Assembly: GCA_033961575.1 (NCBI GenBank)
Contig: CM066740.1
Span: forward strand, 64,589,117-64,653,116
Reading direction: 5' to 3'
Length of the DNA stretch: 64,000 nt
DNA from: Aselliscus stoliczkanus
Lineage: Eukaryota > Chordata > Mammalia > Chiroptera > Hipposideridae
Shown here: one piece after another, positions 32,090 through 43,658 of the stretch
How positions within the stretch are numbered: position 1 is the first letter of the stretch
Layout: each line of letters begins with the position of its first letter
Made by a program: the position numbers and the translations under genes
Notes under the pieces: model-generated
What the model was told of the DNA's origin: nothing
Databases searched by the model: none
Seen by the model: only the letters and a program-made list of their open reading frames with translations

Positions 32090-33640
32090 ACATCAAGCTG
32101 ATATGCAAGTAACTTAACTGCCTGCCAACACAATATTCAGCTTTTTAGAGGAGGTCAACAAAATTCAGATACTCATCAACATAGCATCCACAATGCACCG
32201 TATCTAATTCAAAACTACTTGATAAGAGAACAAGTTAAAGATAGAGTGTAAAAATAGCCTTTTCAACAAATGATGCTAAAACAACTGGACACCCAGATGT
32301 AAAAAACAAAAGTAAATCTAGAGACAAACCTTACACCCTTTTCAAAATTAACTCAAAATGAATCATAGATGTAGATGTAAAACATAGAACTAAAACTCTT
32401 AGCAAATAACATAAGAGAAAACCTAGGATTTAGTGATAACTTTTAGATATAATACCAAAGGCATGTTTCATGAAAGAAATAATTAATAAGTTGGACTTCA
32501 TTAAAATTAAAAACTACTCTGTGAATAAAATGTCAAGAGGATGAGAAGACAAGCCACAGACTGGGAGAAAATATTTACAAAAGACACATCTGATAAAAGC
32601 TGTTGTCCAAACTATACAAACAGCTCTTAAAATTCACAATAAGAAAACAAACAGCCTGATTAAAAAATGATACGATGACCTCAACAGACACCTCACCAAA
32701 GAAGACATAGAGATGACAAGTAATCACATGAAAATATGGTCCACATCATATGTCATCATGGGAACATAAATGAAAACAAGATTCTACTGCACACCTATGA
32801 GAATGACCAAAATCTGGAACACTGACAACACAAATGTTGGCAAGGATGTGGAACTCATTTCTGGTGGGAATGCAATTGGGACAGCATCTTTGGAAAACAT
32901 TTGACAGCTTATTACAAAACTAAACATATTTTTACCTTATAATCTTTCAACTGTGCTCCTTGGTGTTTACCTAAAGGGGCTGAAAATTATGTGCACACAA
33001 AAACCTACACAGTGATATTTATAGCAGTTTTATTCTTAATTATCAAAACCTGAAAGACACAAAATGTCCTTCAGTAGGTAATAGATAAGCTGTGTTCTAT
33101 CCAGGTTATGGAATATTATTCAGTTCTAAAAAGAAATGAGCTGTCAATCCATGTGTATGAAGGATCTTTAAGTGCACATTGCTAATTATAAGAAGCCAAT
33201 CTGGGAAGACTACTTTGCATATGATTACAAATATATGGCATTATGGAAATGGAATAACTATGGAGATAGTAAAAAGATAGTGGCTGCCAAGGGTTAGGCA
33301 CAAAAGAAGGATGAATAGGCAGAGCACAGAGGAGGTTTCATGCAGTTAACTTACTCTGTATGACACTGCAATGGTAGATACATATCATTATACATCTTTT
33401 CTTACCCAAGAAATGTACAGCAACAAGAATGAACCCTAAGGTAAACCATGGACTTTGTGTAACAATGATATGTCAATGTAGGCTTATCAATTGTAAAAAA
33501 TGTACCACTCTCTTGGGAAATATTGATAATGGGAGAGACCATGTCTGAGTGACCACAAAGTACATGTGGGAAATCTCTGTATCTTCCCCCTCAAATTTGC
33601 TGTGAACCTAAATCTTCTAAATAAAAATAGTCTGTTAAAA
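32090..33640 (+). mobile_element. Old L1 ORF2 C-terminal third and 3'UTR
   Basis: Sense blocks in order: AACAACTGGACACCCAGATG (32279), CTCAAAATGAATCATAGATG, GGGAGAAAATATTTACAAAAGACACATCTG (32561-32590), GGCAAGGATGTGGAACTCATT (32838), TGGAATATTATTCAG (33106). The 3'UTR ends in TTTGCTGTGAACCTAAATCTTCTAAATAAAAATAGTCTGTTAAAA (33596-33640), a familiar old-L1 tail. Confidence 0.82.
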
Positions 33641-33649
33641 CAAACAAAC

Positions 33650-36600
33650 AAAAAACAACTGAAAAAATAAAAAATGTCAAACGATTTCTAAATTTGATAA
33701 AAACTGAAATCTCCAAGACCCACAAATCCCACTGATTCCCAGATTGTACAACATAAAGAATACCATAACAAGGGTGCACCTTTACCAAATTGCTGAAAAC
33801 TAATGGAAGACAAAAGTCAGTCATACAAACCAAAGCAAAAACATAATACTTTCAGAGGACCAAAGAGAAAAAGCACAATGTATTAACATCTTTAAAGCAC
33901 TGAAAAACAAAGCAAAATTGTAAATCTAAAGTTCTATATACAATGAAAATATCCATCAAAAATGAAAGCAAAACAAAGACATTTTCATACATACAAAATG
34001 GAGAAATCGTATCAAGAACAAAGCTATGCTGAAGAAATATTTCTATCAAATGGAGACTCAAATGTACATTAGTTGAAGAGCAAAAAATATTTAAATATGT
34101 GGGCAAATTAGAAATATATTTTATCACTTTTAAGTTTCTTTATAAAATATTCACAGTTGAAAAAATTCAACAAAGTATTTTGAAGTTATAATACATATGT
34201 AGATATTAAAGTAGGGTAGCAAAAGTACAAATGACAAGTATAGAGTAAATGGAGGTATACAACACAAAGACTTTTAAGCCAAATATGAATGTTATAACAT
34301 TATTTGGAAGTAGACAGCAATAAATTAAAGGTGAATATCAATATTTTAGAGAATCTACCACAACAACAAAAATAAGGAATAAAGCCAATTGAGGAAATAA
34401 AACGTAATACTAAAAATATACTGAATTAATTCAACAGAAAACAGAAAAAGGGGGAAATGGAACATAGATGAGACAGATAGAAAACTAATAGCCAAATGGG
34501 AGAACTACATGACACTATAAAGGAAATTTGATTAAATGTACATATATGGTGTGACCACTCCCATCAAAGAGCATAAATTGTCATACTGGATAAAGCAAGA
34601 CAATATGTTGTGTATAAAAGTACATATTAAATATACAGACACAGGTAAGTTAAAAGTAAAAGGATAAAAAACATATACCATGCAAATGCATCATGAAAGC
34701 ACTAGAATGGCTCTTTTAATAGCAATTTACACTTCAGGGCAAGAAATACTGGAAATAAAAAGAGATCTTGCATATGATTAAACTGTCAATTAATTGACAA
34801 ACCATAACAATCCAAAACAAACATGTACCTCATAAATCAAGCTTCAAAACCCATAGGGCAAAAAGTGACAGAATTGAAAGGAGATAAACAAATCCACAAT
34901 TCAATTGGCACCTTCTACACTACTTGTTCACTAAATAATATAACAAATAGAAAGGGAATCAGTAAGGCTACAGGAAATGTGAAAAACACTATAAACCAAA
35001 TTGAATTAAATTGACATTTATAGAAAATTCCACTGAACAATGAATGGCAAAATGCATGTCGTTTTCAAGTGTATCTAATTCATTCACCAAGATACACCAA
35101 ATAATTTGTGTTTCTATAAGATGATTAAATTATAAAGAGGTGTTCTCTGACCAAAGAGGAATCAGATTTAAAACCAATAACAAAAGATATCTAGAGAGTG
35201 CATAAAACTTGGAAATATAAATAACATGCTTCTAAATATATAGTTCATGGATCAAAGGGGGGGAATCATAAGAACAATCAGAAAATATTTTGAATTAAAT
35301 GAAAATGAAACGTCATAGATCAATATCTGTGGGACACAGATAAGGCAGTGCACACAGGAACTTCATGGCTTTAAATGCTTATATTAGAAATGAAGAGATA
35401 TCACAAATTAAACTCTTAGCTTCCACTGTGAGAAACGAGAAAAAAGAGCTCATTATAATCAAATAAATAAAATGAAGAAAAAACAGAAGTCACTGAAAGA
35501 AGAAGCAATCACAAAAGCAGAAAAGAAGTAGTGCAATCCCAAACTTGTTCTTTAAAAACATTAATAATATTGATAAATATCCAGCTAGATTGATTAATAT
35601 AAAAGGAAATAACCATGCACAAATTACAAAGAATAATTTTAGTCTTCAGGCATTTAAAGGACAAAAAGGAAATAATGCCAAAAACTTATATGAAAAGAAC
35701 AAGTGTCACCCCAATAAACTTTAATAAAAATAAATAAATAAATAGTAAAATGTGCAAAAAGAAAAGAATGAATCCCATGAAAGACACAAAATAGCAGCTC
35801 AAATGCAAATACACAGCTTTTAAAAATCTGAATTACCCTATATCTATTAAAGAAGATGAAGTCATAATTAAATAAATCTTTTAAAGTGTAAGGCCTAGAC
35901 CAACATAGATTCACTGGTGAATTTTATAAGACAAAAAAGGAATAACTAACATAAATCTCACATAAACTAGTTCAGAAAATAGAGATAGAGGAACCACTTC
36001 CTAATTCATTATTTTGAGGCCAGTATTACCTGATATCAAAATAATAGAACTAAATGACAGGAAAAGACAATCACAGAGCAACAATCATGAACATAGATAT
36101 GAGCCCTCAACTGAATTCTCAGCACAGTCCTCAAGAAAATCATGTCTGCAACCTATAAAAAAGGTAATACATAATGAGCAAATGGAATACCAGGAATTTA
36201 TGGTAGGTTTAGCATTTGAAAATCAAGCAGTATTATTTTTCATATTGAAAATAGTAAAGGAATACATATGATCATCTCACAAGATTCAGAAACAAATGAC
36301 AACATGCAATACCCATTTATAATAAAACTCTCAGCAATCTAGAAATAAACGGAAACATTCTCAAAGTTTATAAGGCAGCTTAAAAAAAAACCACAGCTAA
36401 TATTAGAATTAATTAAGATAAACTGATAAACTAAACACTTTTTTTGAACAAAGTAAAGATGAATGCTCCCAGCACTTGCATTCAACAATCTACTGCAGAT
36501 TCTAGGCAGTGAAAAAAGGAAGGAAAATAAAAGAAATACAGGTTGGAACGAAAAAATTAAACATTCTTTATTCATAGAAAATGTGATCATGTATGTAAAA

Positions 36601-36727
36601 GATCTGCACTGAAGTTACTAGAACTAATAAACGAGTTTAATAAGGCAACATGTACAAGGCCAATGTATATAAATCAATTATATTTTACAAATGAGCTATA
36701 AACCATTAGAGAGAAAAGTGAATATAT
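33650..36727 (+). mobile_element. Old L1: ORF1 C-terminus, inter-ORF spacer and decayed ORF2
   Basis: Starts inside ORF1 (ACCAAATTGCTGAAAACTAATGG, 33784; ACATCTTTAAAGCACTGAAA, 33888). It passes through the spacer landmark at 34171-34203 shared with 19281, then ORF2 endonuclease-like (CATACTGGATAAAGCAAGAC, 34572) and reverse-transcriptase-like blocks (ATTCACTGGTGAATTTTATAAGAC, 35909; GGAATACCAGGAATTTATGG, 36184). Frames are heavily broken. It is cut at 36727 by a small L1. Confidence 0.75.
35704..35747 (+). mobile_element. Minimal L1 3'-end stub
   Basis: TGTCACCCCAATAAACTTTAATAAAA plus an (AAAT)n tail, only about 45 bases, sits inside old L1 ORF2. It is identical in type to the 3' terminus at 28756-28790. 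It looks like an extremely 5'-truncated insertion of the younger L1 family. No clear TSD by eye. Confidence 0.7.
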
Positions 36728-36874
36728 ATTTCAGGTGTACAATTCTGTAATACATCATCTATATATCACACTGTGTATTCACCACTCAGAGTCAATTCTC
36801 CTTCCATCCATCACCTGAAATATATGTAACTTTACTAATAATTGTCACCGCAATAAACTTTAATAAAAAAATAT
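36728..36874. mobile_element. Very short L1 insertion with 5' inversion
   Basis: 36732-36809 is the L1 3'UTR in antisense (TTTCAGGTGTACAATTCTGTAATACATCATCTATATATCACA). 36810-36874 is the immediately downstream 3' end in sense (CACCTGAAATATATGTAACTTTACTAATAATTGTCACCGCAATAAACTTTAAT). The two halves share CACCTGAAATATA, which is therefore present in both orientations. This is the arrangement made by twin priming. Confidence 0.85.
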
Positions 36875-37060
36875 AGAGCCTGCCAAGTAGCTCAGTTGGT
36901 TAAGAGCTCGCTCAAGAGTGCGAGCTGAGCTCTGAGCAACAGCAGTTCGATGCCCAGCCCGAGCTGAGCTGCCGCTGAGCTGCCAACAGGTGGCAGGATA
37001 GCTCAGCTAAAATAAATAAATAAATAAGTAAAATAAAAGATTAAAAAATAATAATAATAA
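36875..37060 (+). mobile_element. tRNA-derived SINE, family 1
   Basis: The head contains a clear RNA polymerase III A box (TAGCTCAGTTGGTTAAGAGC, 36889-36908) and a B-box-like AGTTCGATGCC (36943). A body with repeated AGCTGAGCTG and an (AAAT)n tail follow. An antisense copy of the same family lies at 43530-43658. It inserted directly behind, or within, the A-rich tail of the preceding L1. Confidence 0.88.
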
Positions 37061-37260
37061 TTGAATGCAACACTAGGTTTTCATAAAAATGATAATTCCA
37101 TATGATGGCATGGAAAGAAGACATTTCCAGCATATTATTGAGTCAAAAACTTATACAACTTATATAATTTTGTGAAATTAGGTACATACAATCTAAATGT
37201 ATGTAGAACTGAAAAGCTGTACAGAAATTTGAGTATGAAAATATTAAAAATGGTTACCTC
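37061..37260 (+). mobile_element. Old L1 3'UTR-like sequence
   Basis: Blocks such as ATGGTTACCTCTGGATAT (37249) and the preceding A/T-rich section resemble old L1 3'UTR. Low-resolution call. Confidence 0.45.
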
Positions 37261-37316
37261 TGGATATAAAAAAAAAAAATAAGAAAGAAAGAAAGAAAAA
37301 TGAAAATAGAGTATGT

Positions 37317-37413
37317 GGGCCAGTCGAGTGGCAGGGTGGTTAACAGCTGGCTTGGGACACCAGCGGCCCCAGATCAGTTCCTATGTATGAGAACCAGTGA
37401 CATCGCCCTCAAA

Positions 37414-37500
<87 letters not shown>

Positions 37501-37504
37501 CAAG
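37317..37504 (+). mobile_element. tRNA-derived SINE, family 2 (short form), with (GAAA)n tail
   Basis: Sense copy: GGGCCAGTCGAGTGGCAGGG, TGGTTAACAGCTGGCTTGGG, and a CCAGCGGCCCC block, ending CAGTGACATCGCCCTC (37395-37410). The tail has grown into about 23 GAAA units (37411-37504). The head fits a tRNA-like A box (GAGTGG…GTGGTTAA). The open frame ending in KERKKERK is an artefact. Confidence 0.9.
37411..37504. repeat. (GAAA)n microsatellite
   Basis: An almost perfect tetranucleotide array grown from the SINE tail. Confidence 0.97.
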
Positions 37505-37509
37505 CATGA

Positions 37510-38400
37510 ATGAACCCTAAGACCTGTTCCTAAGGATGACTGTTTAAAAATATGTACAAATCAATTCTCTCCAAAATCATCTAGAGATTCTAGGCAATCT
37601 CAATCAAAATCCTCCTGGGAGTTTTCTGAATGTTGATAATACAATTCTAAAGTTTATAAGGAAATGCAAAGAATATAGAATACCCAAACAATTTTGAAAA
37701 AGAAAAACAAAAATTCACACCCATTGATTGGAAAGACTAAAATTAAAATGTCTGGCAATGCCAGCAGTTGGCAAGGAGGTGAAACAATGGGAGCTACCCA
37801 ACATCACTGACATGAATGTCAAATGGCACTCAGAGAACTACTGAGCAGTTTTTGATAAAGTTAAACATAAGTTCATTCTATGACTCAGCAAGTCCACTCC
37901 AATTTTATTTACACCAGAGATATGAAGATGTATTTCCACAAAAAAACTTGTACACCCATGTTTACATAAGCTTGATTCATAGCCAAAAGGTAGAAACACC
38001 TCAAGTGATAAGACATGAATGAGTAAACATATGATGGAATATTCATTCAATAGTATTCTACTCAGCCAAAAACATGCATGAATCTAAAAAGTATTTGCTG
38101 AACTAATGAATCCAGACACAAAAAGATCTATTCTGCATAAACCTATTTACATGAAACTCTATAATGAACACATCTAATCTATAAAGACATATATGTATAT
38201 ACCTACATATATATGTCAGTGACTGCCTGTAGTGGACCAGAATTGACTTCAAAGGAGCACAGGGAGATGGTTTTAGAAACGGAACTGTTCTGAATCTAAG
38301 GACCTACATTTGTTTAAACTCATTGAATTATATATTGATTGTTCAATTTATTTTAAGTAAATTATATCTGAAATTTTTAATTAAAAATATGAATGATTTC
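37510..38400 (+). mobile_element. Old L1 ORF2 C-terminus and 3'UTR
   Basis: CTAGGCAATCTCAATCAAAATCC (37591), GGAAATGCAAAGAATATAGAATACCCAAACAATTTTGAAAAAG (37661-37703), AATGTCTGGCAATGCCAGCAGTTGGCAAGG (37747-37776) and a 3' end near 38400 follow L1 ORF2 order with gaps. Confidence 0.75.
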
Positions 38401-38435
38401 AGGTTGGAGGTACTCCCTTTTTTTTTTTTGTCCCC

Positions 38436-38960
38436 TGTATTCATTTTTTATTGCTATGTAGCAAGTTACCACAAACATATGAGCCTAAAACAACAAACAG
38501 GTATTATCTTATACTCACTATGGGTCAGAAGTTTAGGCATAGTATGGCCCTTTGGGTCCTTTGTTAGGATTTCACAGGCTGAAATCAAGATGTAGGCCAT
38601 CCCAGGCTCTTATATGGAGGCACTGGGAGCAAATCCACTTCCAGGATCATTCAGGTTGAATTCAGTTTTTTGCAGTTGTAGGATTGAAGTTCCATTTCCT
38701 AGTTGACTATTGGCCTAGTATGACTCTTAGCTTGTGAATGTTGCCCACAACCCTTGGATTGCGGTTCAGTCTGTCTTCAAAAACAGCAGTGGTGAATGGA
38801 ATCCCTCTTGCATTTTGGGTTTCTCTGATTTCCTCTTTTTCTTCCCTCTTTAATGGCTCATGTGATTATATTAGACCCACTTAGATAACTCTTTTTGCCA
38901 TAACTAATACAATCTGGGGAGGAACACTAGGGTATGGAGGAGGTACCCTTAACACTTGCC
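38436..38960. mobile_element. Old mammalian interspersed repeat, family not assigned
   Basis: TTTTTTATTGCTATGTAGCAAGTTACCACAAACATATGAGCCTAAAACAACA (38446-38497) and GGGTCAGAAGTTTAGGCATAG (38522-38542) match a repeat I know to be common across mammals (TTATTGCTGTGTAACAAATTACCACAAACTTAG…), but I cannot recall its class with certainty. It may be an LTR or a DNA element. Confidence 0.55.
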
Positions 38961-38984
38961 CTCATTCACTTCCACCCTGGATTT

Positions 38985-39150
38985 TACGGACTTGTGCCCA
39001 GAAGACCTGAATTTTAATTTAGGTTCCACAATTAATTAGCCTTGTAACCTCAGGTAAGCCACTCACTTCTCTTAGTTTCTTCTTTGTTAAATGAGAGAAC
39101 TGAACTAGGACATCCCAATGGTCCACCAACCTCTGAAAATCTGGAATAAA
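38985..39150 (+). mobile_element. MIR SINE, old
   Basis: CAATTAATTAGCCTTGTAACCTCAGGTAAGCCACTCACTTCTCTTAGTTTC (39030-39080) is the central MIR core (…gtgaccttgggcaagtcacttaacctctc…). Confidence 0.7.
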
Positions 39151-39327
39151 TACATATATAATTGAAATCTTAATAGGGTCATTAAAATTTTCCGTTTAGT
39201 TTGTTTTATGTTTTCTTTGATAAAAGATAAACAACTTATATTTGTTTATTCATTATCATTATTGAAAGAAACAAATGGGGTTTTGGTTCATTTTTAAAAA
39301 ACATTTTACTCTTTTATTGTGTATTCT

Positions 39328-39437
39328 TTTTTATTATTTACTTATTTATTAAATTTATTGGGTGACAATGGCTAGTAAATTTACATGGGTTTCAAATGTA
39401 CATTTCTATAATACATCATCTATATATCACATTGTAT
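39328..39437 (-). mobile_element. L1 3'-end fragment, antisense
   Basis: AAATTTATTGGGTGACAATG and GTTTCAAATGTACATTTCTATAATACATCATCTATATATCACATTGT (39390-39436): an L1 tail truncated within its own 3'UTR, about 110 bases. Confidence 0.8.
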
Positions 39438-39439
39438 TT

Positions 39440-39880
39440 GTTCTTTTTAAACTAAATTTATTGGGGTGACATTGTTTAGAAAAATTATATAGGTTTCAAG
39501 TGTACAATTCTAGAATGCATCACTATACACCACATTGTGTGTTCACCACCCAGGGTCAGATCTCCTTCCATCACCATATGTTTGACACCCTTTAACTTCT
39601 TCTACCATCCCTGCCCCCTTACCCTCTTACCTCTTACCAGTTTAGTGATAACTACTAAACTGTTGCCTGTGTCTATGAGTTTTTGTTTGTTTGTTTGTTT
39701 TCCTTTGTGGCCTTCAGTTTTATATCCCACATATCAGTGAAATCATATGGTTCTTGACTTTTTCTGTTTGACTTATTCCGTTTAGCATGATAATCTCAGA
39801 TCCATCCATATTGTTGCAAAAGGCACTATTTCATCTTTTCTTGTGTCCGAGTAATATTCCATTGTATATTTATTAAAATA
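39440..39880 (-). mobile_element. 5'-truncated L1, antisense
   Basis: A second tail immediately follows (AAATTTATTGGGGTGACATTG, 39454). It continues through the 3'UTR (CACCACCCAGGGTCAGATCTCC) to antisense ORF2 C-terminus (TCATCTTTTCTTGTGTCCGAGTAATATTCCATTGTATA, 39831-39868). Confidence 0.85.
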
Positions 39881-40783
39881 TATTTATATAACTGATAATT
39901 TAGTGTTTGAAGTTTTCCAACACTGAATAATATTACCAGCAAGGACAGAATGAAACCTAGAGAAAAGATACCAGATGACTTACAGTTATAGTGGCTTAAG
40001 AAAGGGAAGCAGTTGCTACCTCCTTTCTTTGGGATTATTCACTAGAGGTCTCGGAGACAAATGAAAATTTACTTTCTCTTTCTGATTTTTAGTCACCAGT
40101 ACTAATCATTACCACGTAAAAATTGTGATTATAAAATTATCCAATTCTTCTAAGAATACTGAAAACTTCTACTGAAGAGCAAAAAGATTCCCTGGTTTGG
40201 TTATTGCACTTGAAATGTGATCTATAAATGTGATTACATATTCAATTCACCCATAACTTTCTTGCAATTGTAATAAAAGCTACTCTTTTTATTGAGGTAT
40301 AATTGACATATAACATATTATTAGTTTCAGATGTATAACATAATGATTTGATGTTTATATATATTGCAAAATGATCACCATGACAAGTCTAGTTAACACC
40401 CATCACCATATATAATTTAAATTTCTTTTCTTGTGATGAGAACTTTTAAAAGGTACTCTCTCAGTGACTTTCAAATATACAATGAGACAGTATTATTAAC
40501 TATAGTTACTTTGATGTATATTACCAATGGATTTTAAGTTATAAAATCTGGAAGCTTGTGCCTTTTACCCCTTCTCCCATTTCTCCCCTTCCTCCACTCC
40601 CCATTTCTGGCAACCACTAATCTGTTCTCTGAGCTCATTTTTTTTGCTTTGTTTTGTTTTAGATTGCATATATAGGTGAGATTATATAATATTTGTCTTT
40701 CTCTGTCTGATTTATTTCATTTAGCATAATGCCTTCAAGGTCCATCCATGTTGTTGCAAATGGTAAGATTCCCTTCTTTTTTT

Positions 40784-41225
40784 CTTAAAGATTTTTTATT
40801 GGTGAATTGGGAGAGGGGAACAGCACTGGGGAATTGGGGAAGGGGAACAGACAAGTTGCTTCTGTTTTGTTTTTCAGTCTAGCTGCAAAGGACGTTGCTT
40901 CATTGGCCCATGGTCGTATTATCATTGCTCTCTTCCCAGATGAGGCAGATCGGTCACTTGCCTCTGGACACTGTTCACTGCGGCTATTGGCAGCTCACTC
41001 TGGCTGCTGGGCACTCACACTGGCTGCCAGCCACTCACTGTAGCCTATGGCAGCCCACTGCAGCCTACACCATCACTGGGACTCATGCAGCCCAGCTCCA
41101 GGTGGAGCTGTTGTTCACAGTCTTAGCTGTAGAGGGCAGTATCACTGGCCCTCATATGTGGGGTCTGAACCCGGGCCACTGGCGTCCCAAACCAGTTCTT
41201 AACCAACTTGCCACTCAGCCGGCCC
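40784..41225 (-). mobile_element. Long-form tRNA-derived SINE, family 2 (about 440 bp)
   Basis: Read on the minus strand: tRNA-like head (GGGCCGGCTGAGTGGCAAGT…), the CCAGTGGCCCGGGTTC block (B-box region), GGGCCAGTGATACTGCCCTC where the short form would end, then about 300 extra bases (CTACAGCTAAGACTGTGAAC…) with repeats of GGCTG/GTGAGTG and a final AATAAAAAATCTTTAAG. Imperfect direct repeats AGATTCCCTT (40766) and AGATTTCCTT (41226) flank it. A second long form lies at 49784-50201. Confidence 0.9.
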
Positions 41226-41259
41226 AGATTTCCTTTTTTTATGGCTAAATAACATCCTG

Positions 41260-41263
<4 letters not shown>

Positions 41264-41309
<46 letters not shown>
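41264..41309. repeat. (TG)n microsatellite
   Basis: About 23 TG units inside antisense L1 ORF2, close to the ORF2 position where the (CA)n at 10794 lies in another L1. Confidence 0.97.
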
Positions 41310-41311
<2 letters not shown>

Positions 41312-41496
41312 TTTATCCATTGATTTATTGACAAACACATAGGTTGTTTTTATATTTTGGCTATTGTAAATAATGCTACAATAAACATAAACATGAGTGA
41401 ACATGTACCTTTCAAGTTAGTGTTTTCATTTTCTTCAGATAAATACCCAGAAGTGTTATTGCTGGATCATATGGTAACTCTGTTTTTAATTTTTTT

Positions 41497-41615
41497 TTTC
41501 TTCTTTTTTTTTTTTTTTTTTTGAGGGCAGTGTCACTGGCCCTTGTATGTGGGACCGAACCGGGGCCGCTGGCTTCCCAAGCCAGCGCTTAACCACTGCG
41601 CCACTCGGCCGGCCC
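41497..41615 (-). mobile_element. tRNA-derived SINE, family 2 (short form)
   Basis: Minus strand reads GGGCCGGCCGAGTGGCGCAG, TGGTTAAGCGCTGGCTTGGG, AAGCCAGCGGCCCCGGTTCG, ending GCCAGTGACACTGCCCTC and poly-A. A-box and B-box (GGTTCGGTCCC) positions fit a tRNA of the type with a GGCCGAGTGG start. TSD TAATTTTTT (41487 and 41616). It is the cleanest copy in the window. Confidence 0.92.
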
Positions 41616-43315
41616 TAATTTTTTAAGGAATCTCCATGCTGTTTTCCACAGTGCCTGCATCAATTTACAATCTCACCCACACACCGTGCACAAGGGCTTC
41701 TTTTAATCCATAACCTTACTGATAGCCATTTTAGCACGTTTGATGTGATAGTTCATTGTGCTTTCGATTAGTATTTCCCTGATGATTGGTGATGTTGAGC
41801 ATCTTCTCGTGTAGCTTTTGGCTATCTGTAGGTCTTCTTTGGAGAAATGCATATTCAGATCCTCTACTCTTTTTTTAAAAAATTGGATTTTTTTTTTCTG
41901 CTATTGAGTTGTATGAGTTCTTTATATACTTTGGATATTTACCCCTTATCAGATATTTGATTTGCAAATATTTTCTCTCGTTTAGTAATAGCCTTTTGAT
42001 ATTGTTGATGGTTTCCTCTGCTTTGCAAAAGCTTTCTAGTTTGATGTAGAACCACCCGTTGATTTTTGCTATCTTTGCTTTTGCTTATGGTGTCAAATCC
42101 AAAAAAAATAATTGCCAAGACCAACGTCAAGGAGCATGACACCTGTTTTGTTCCAGCAGTTTTATAATTTCAGGTCTTATGTTCAAGTCTTTAATCCACT
42201 TTAAGTTAGTTTTTGCTTATGAGGTAATATAGTGGTCTGATTTTATTCTTTGGCTTATGGCTGCCCAGTTTTTCCAACACCATGTCTTGAAGACACTACT
42301 CTTTCCCCATTGTATATTCCTGGCTTTGTAATCATAAATTAATTAACTATATATGCATGGATTTATTTCTGAGCTCCCTATTCTAGTCCATTGATCTATG
42401 TGTCTAATTTTATGCCCATATCATACTGGTTTGATTACTATAGCCTTGTAATATAGTGTGAAATCAGGAAGTGTGATACCTCCAGCTTTATTCTTTCCCA
42501 AGATTTTCTTGGCTATTTGGGATCTTTTGTTGTTCCATACAAATTTTAAGATTCTTTGTTCTATTTTTGTGAATACTGCCATTAGGATTTTGATAGGGAT
42601 TGCAGTGAATCTGTAAATTGCTTTGAGTAGTATGGACATTTTAACAATATGAATTCTTCCAATCCATGGATTGGAAGATCTTTTTATTTACTTGTCATTT
42701 ACTTGTCAAAAAGAACCTGAAATATCTTTTTATTTACTTGTCATTTCTTCAGTTTTTTTCATCAACGTGTTATAGTTTTTAGTGTACAGATCTTTCAACC
42801 CCTTGGTTAAATTTAGTCCTGCATATTTTATTTTCTTTTTTGATGCAATGTAAATGGGATTGTTTTCTTAATTTCTCTTCATACTAGTTTGTTATTAGTG
42901 TATAGAAACATAACAAATTTTTGTATCTTGCAGCTTAACAAAATTAGTTGATTTGATCTAACAGTTTTTGGTAGAGTCTGTAGGGTTTTCTATATATAAA
43001 ATGTCATGTCATCTGCAATTCATGACAGCTTCTTTTTATTTTTCTATTTGGATGCCTTTTTTTTTTCTTCTTACCTAATTGATTCTGCTAGGACTTCCAA
43101 TGCTATGTTGAATAAAAGTGGCAAGAGTAGGCATACTTGTCTTGTTCTTGATGTTGGAGGAAAGCTTTTCAGCTTTTCACCATTGAGTACGAGGTCAGCT
43201 GTGGGCTTGTCATGTCTGGCCTTTATTATGTTGAGATATGTTCCCTGTATACCCACTTCGTTGAGAGTTTTTAAACTGTGTAATGCATTTTCTATATAGT
43301 TCTCTATTTTCTGTT

Positions 43316-43529
43316 TTGTGTATAAGCACCAGTAGAATCTGAAGACTATACTGTTGCACTATCCTTTACTAATGTAATCATTTATATAACTCCCATATGT
43401 TTTAAGGAAGTGAAATCCTTAAAAATTCTATAAAAAAATAAAACCCTTAATATGTACATAAATTCCTAATAAACTCTAGGAAACAGTTTTACCCTCTTTC
43501 TTATACTGCTTAAGTCTGAGACACTTTTA
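43316..43529. other. Short low-copy stretch
   Basis: Nothing recognised between the L1 truncation point and the SINE. Confidence 0.4.
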
Positions 43530-43658
43530 TTTTTTTAGCTGAGCCATCCTGCCACCTTTTGGCAGCTCAACAGCAACTCAGCTCGGGCTGGCATCGAACC
43601 GCCATTGCTCAGAGTTCAGCTCGCACTCTTGAGCGAGCTCATAACCAGCTGAACCACT
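43530..43658 (-). mobile_element. tRNA-derived SINE, family 1, antisense
   Basis: The minus strand reads GAGTGGTTCAGCTGGTTATG, AGCTCGCTCAAGAGTGCGAG, and a GGTTCGATGCC B box. It is the same family as 36875-37060. TSD CACTTTTA at 43522 and 43659. The two copies are in opposite orientation 6.6 kb apart. Confidence 0.88.

Larger units (their letters stand above)
40273..43315 (-). mobile_element. Old L1 3' half, antisense, host to two SINEs
   Basis: The 3'UTR starts at TTTATTGAGGTATAATTGACATATAAC (40288). Antisense ORF2 runs to about 43315, where the element is 5'-truncated. Recognisable protein on the minus strand: 42639-42421 ([15 protein letters not shown]…, …[16 protein letters not shown]) and 43256-43071. 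Family-2 SINEs interrupt it at 40784-41225 and 41497-41615. A TG microsatellite grew at 41264-41309. Confidence 0.88.

Noticed and set aside
36889..36954. A tRNA gene, suggested by a good A box and a B-box-like motif
   Set aside because: The head belongs to a SINE with a long body and A-rich tail, and a second copy exists at 43530-43658. No complete cloverleaf could be drawn.
37300..37509. Lys/Glu/Arg-repeat open frame
   Set aside because: Translation of a SINE plus its (GAAA)n tail.
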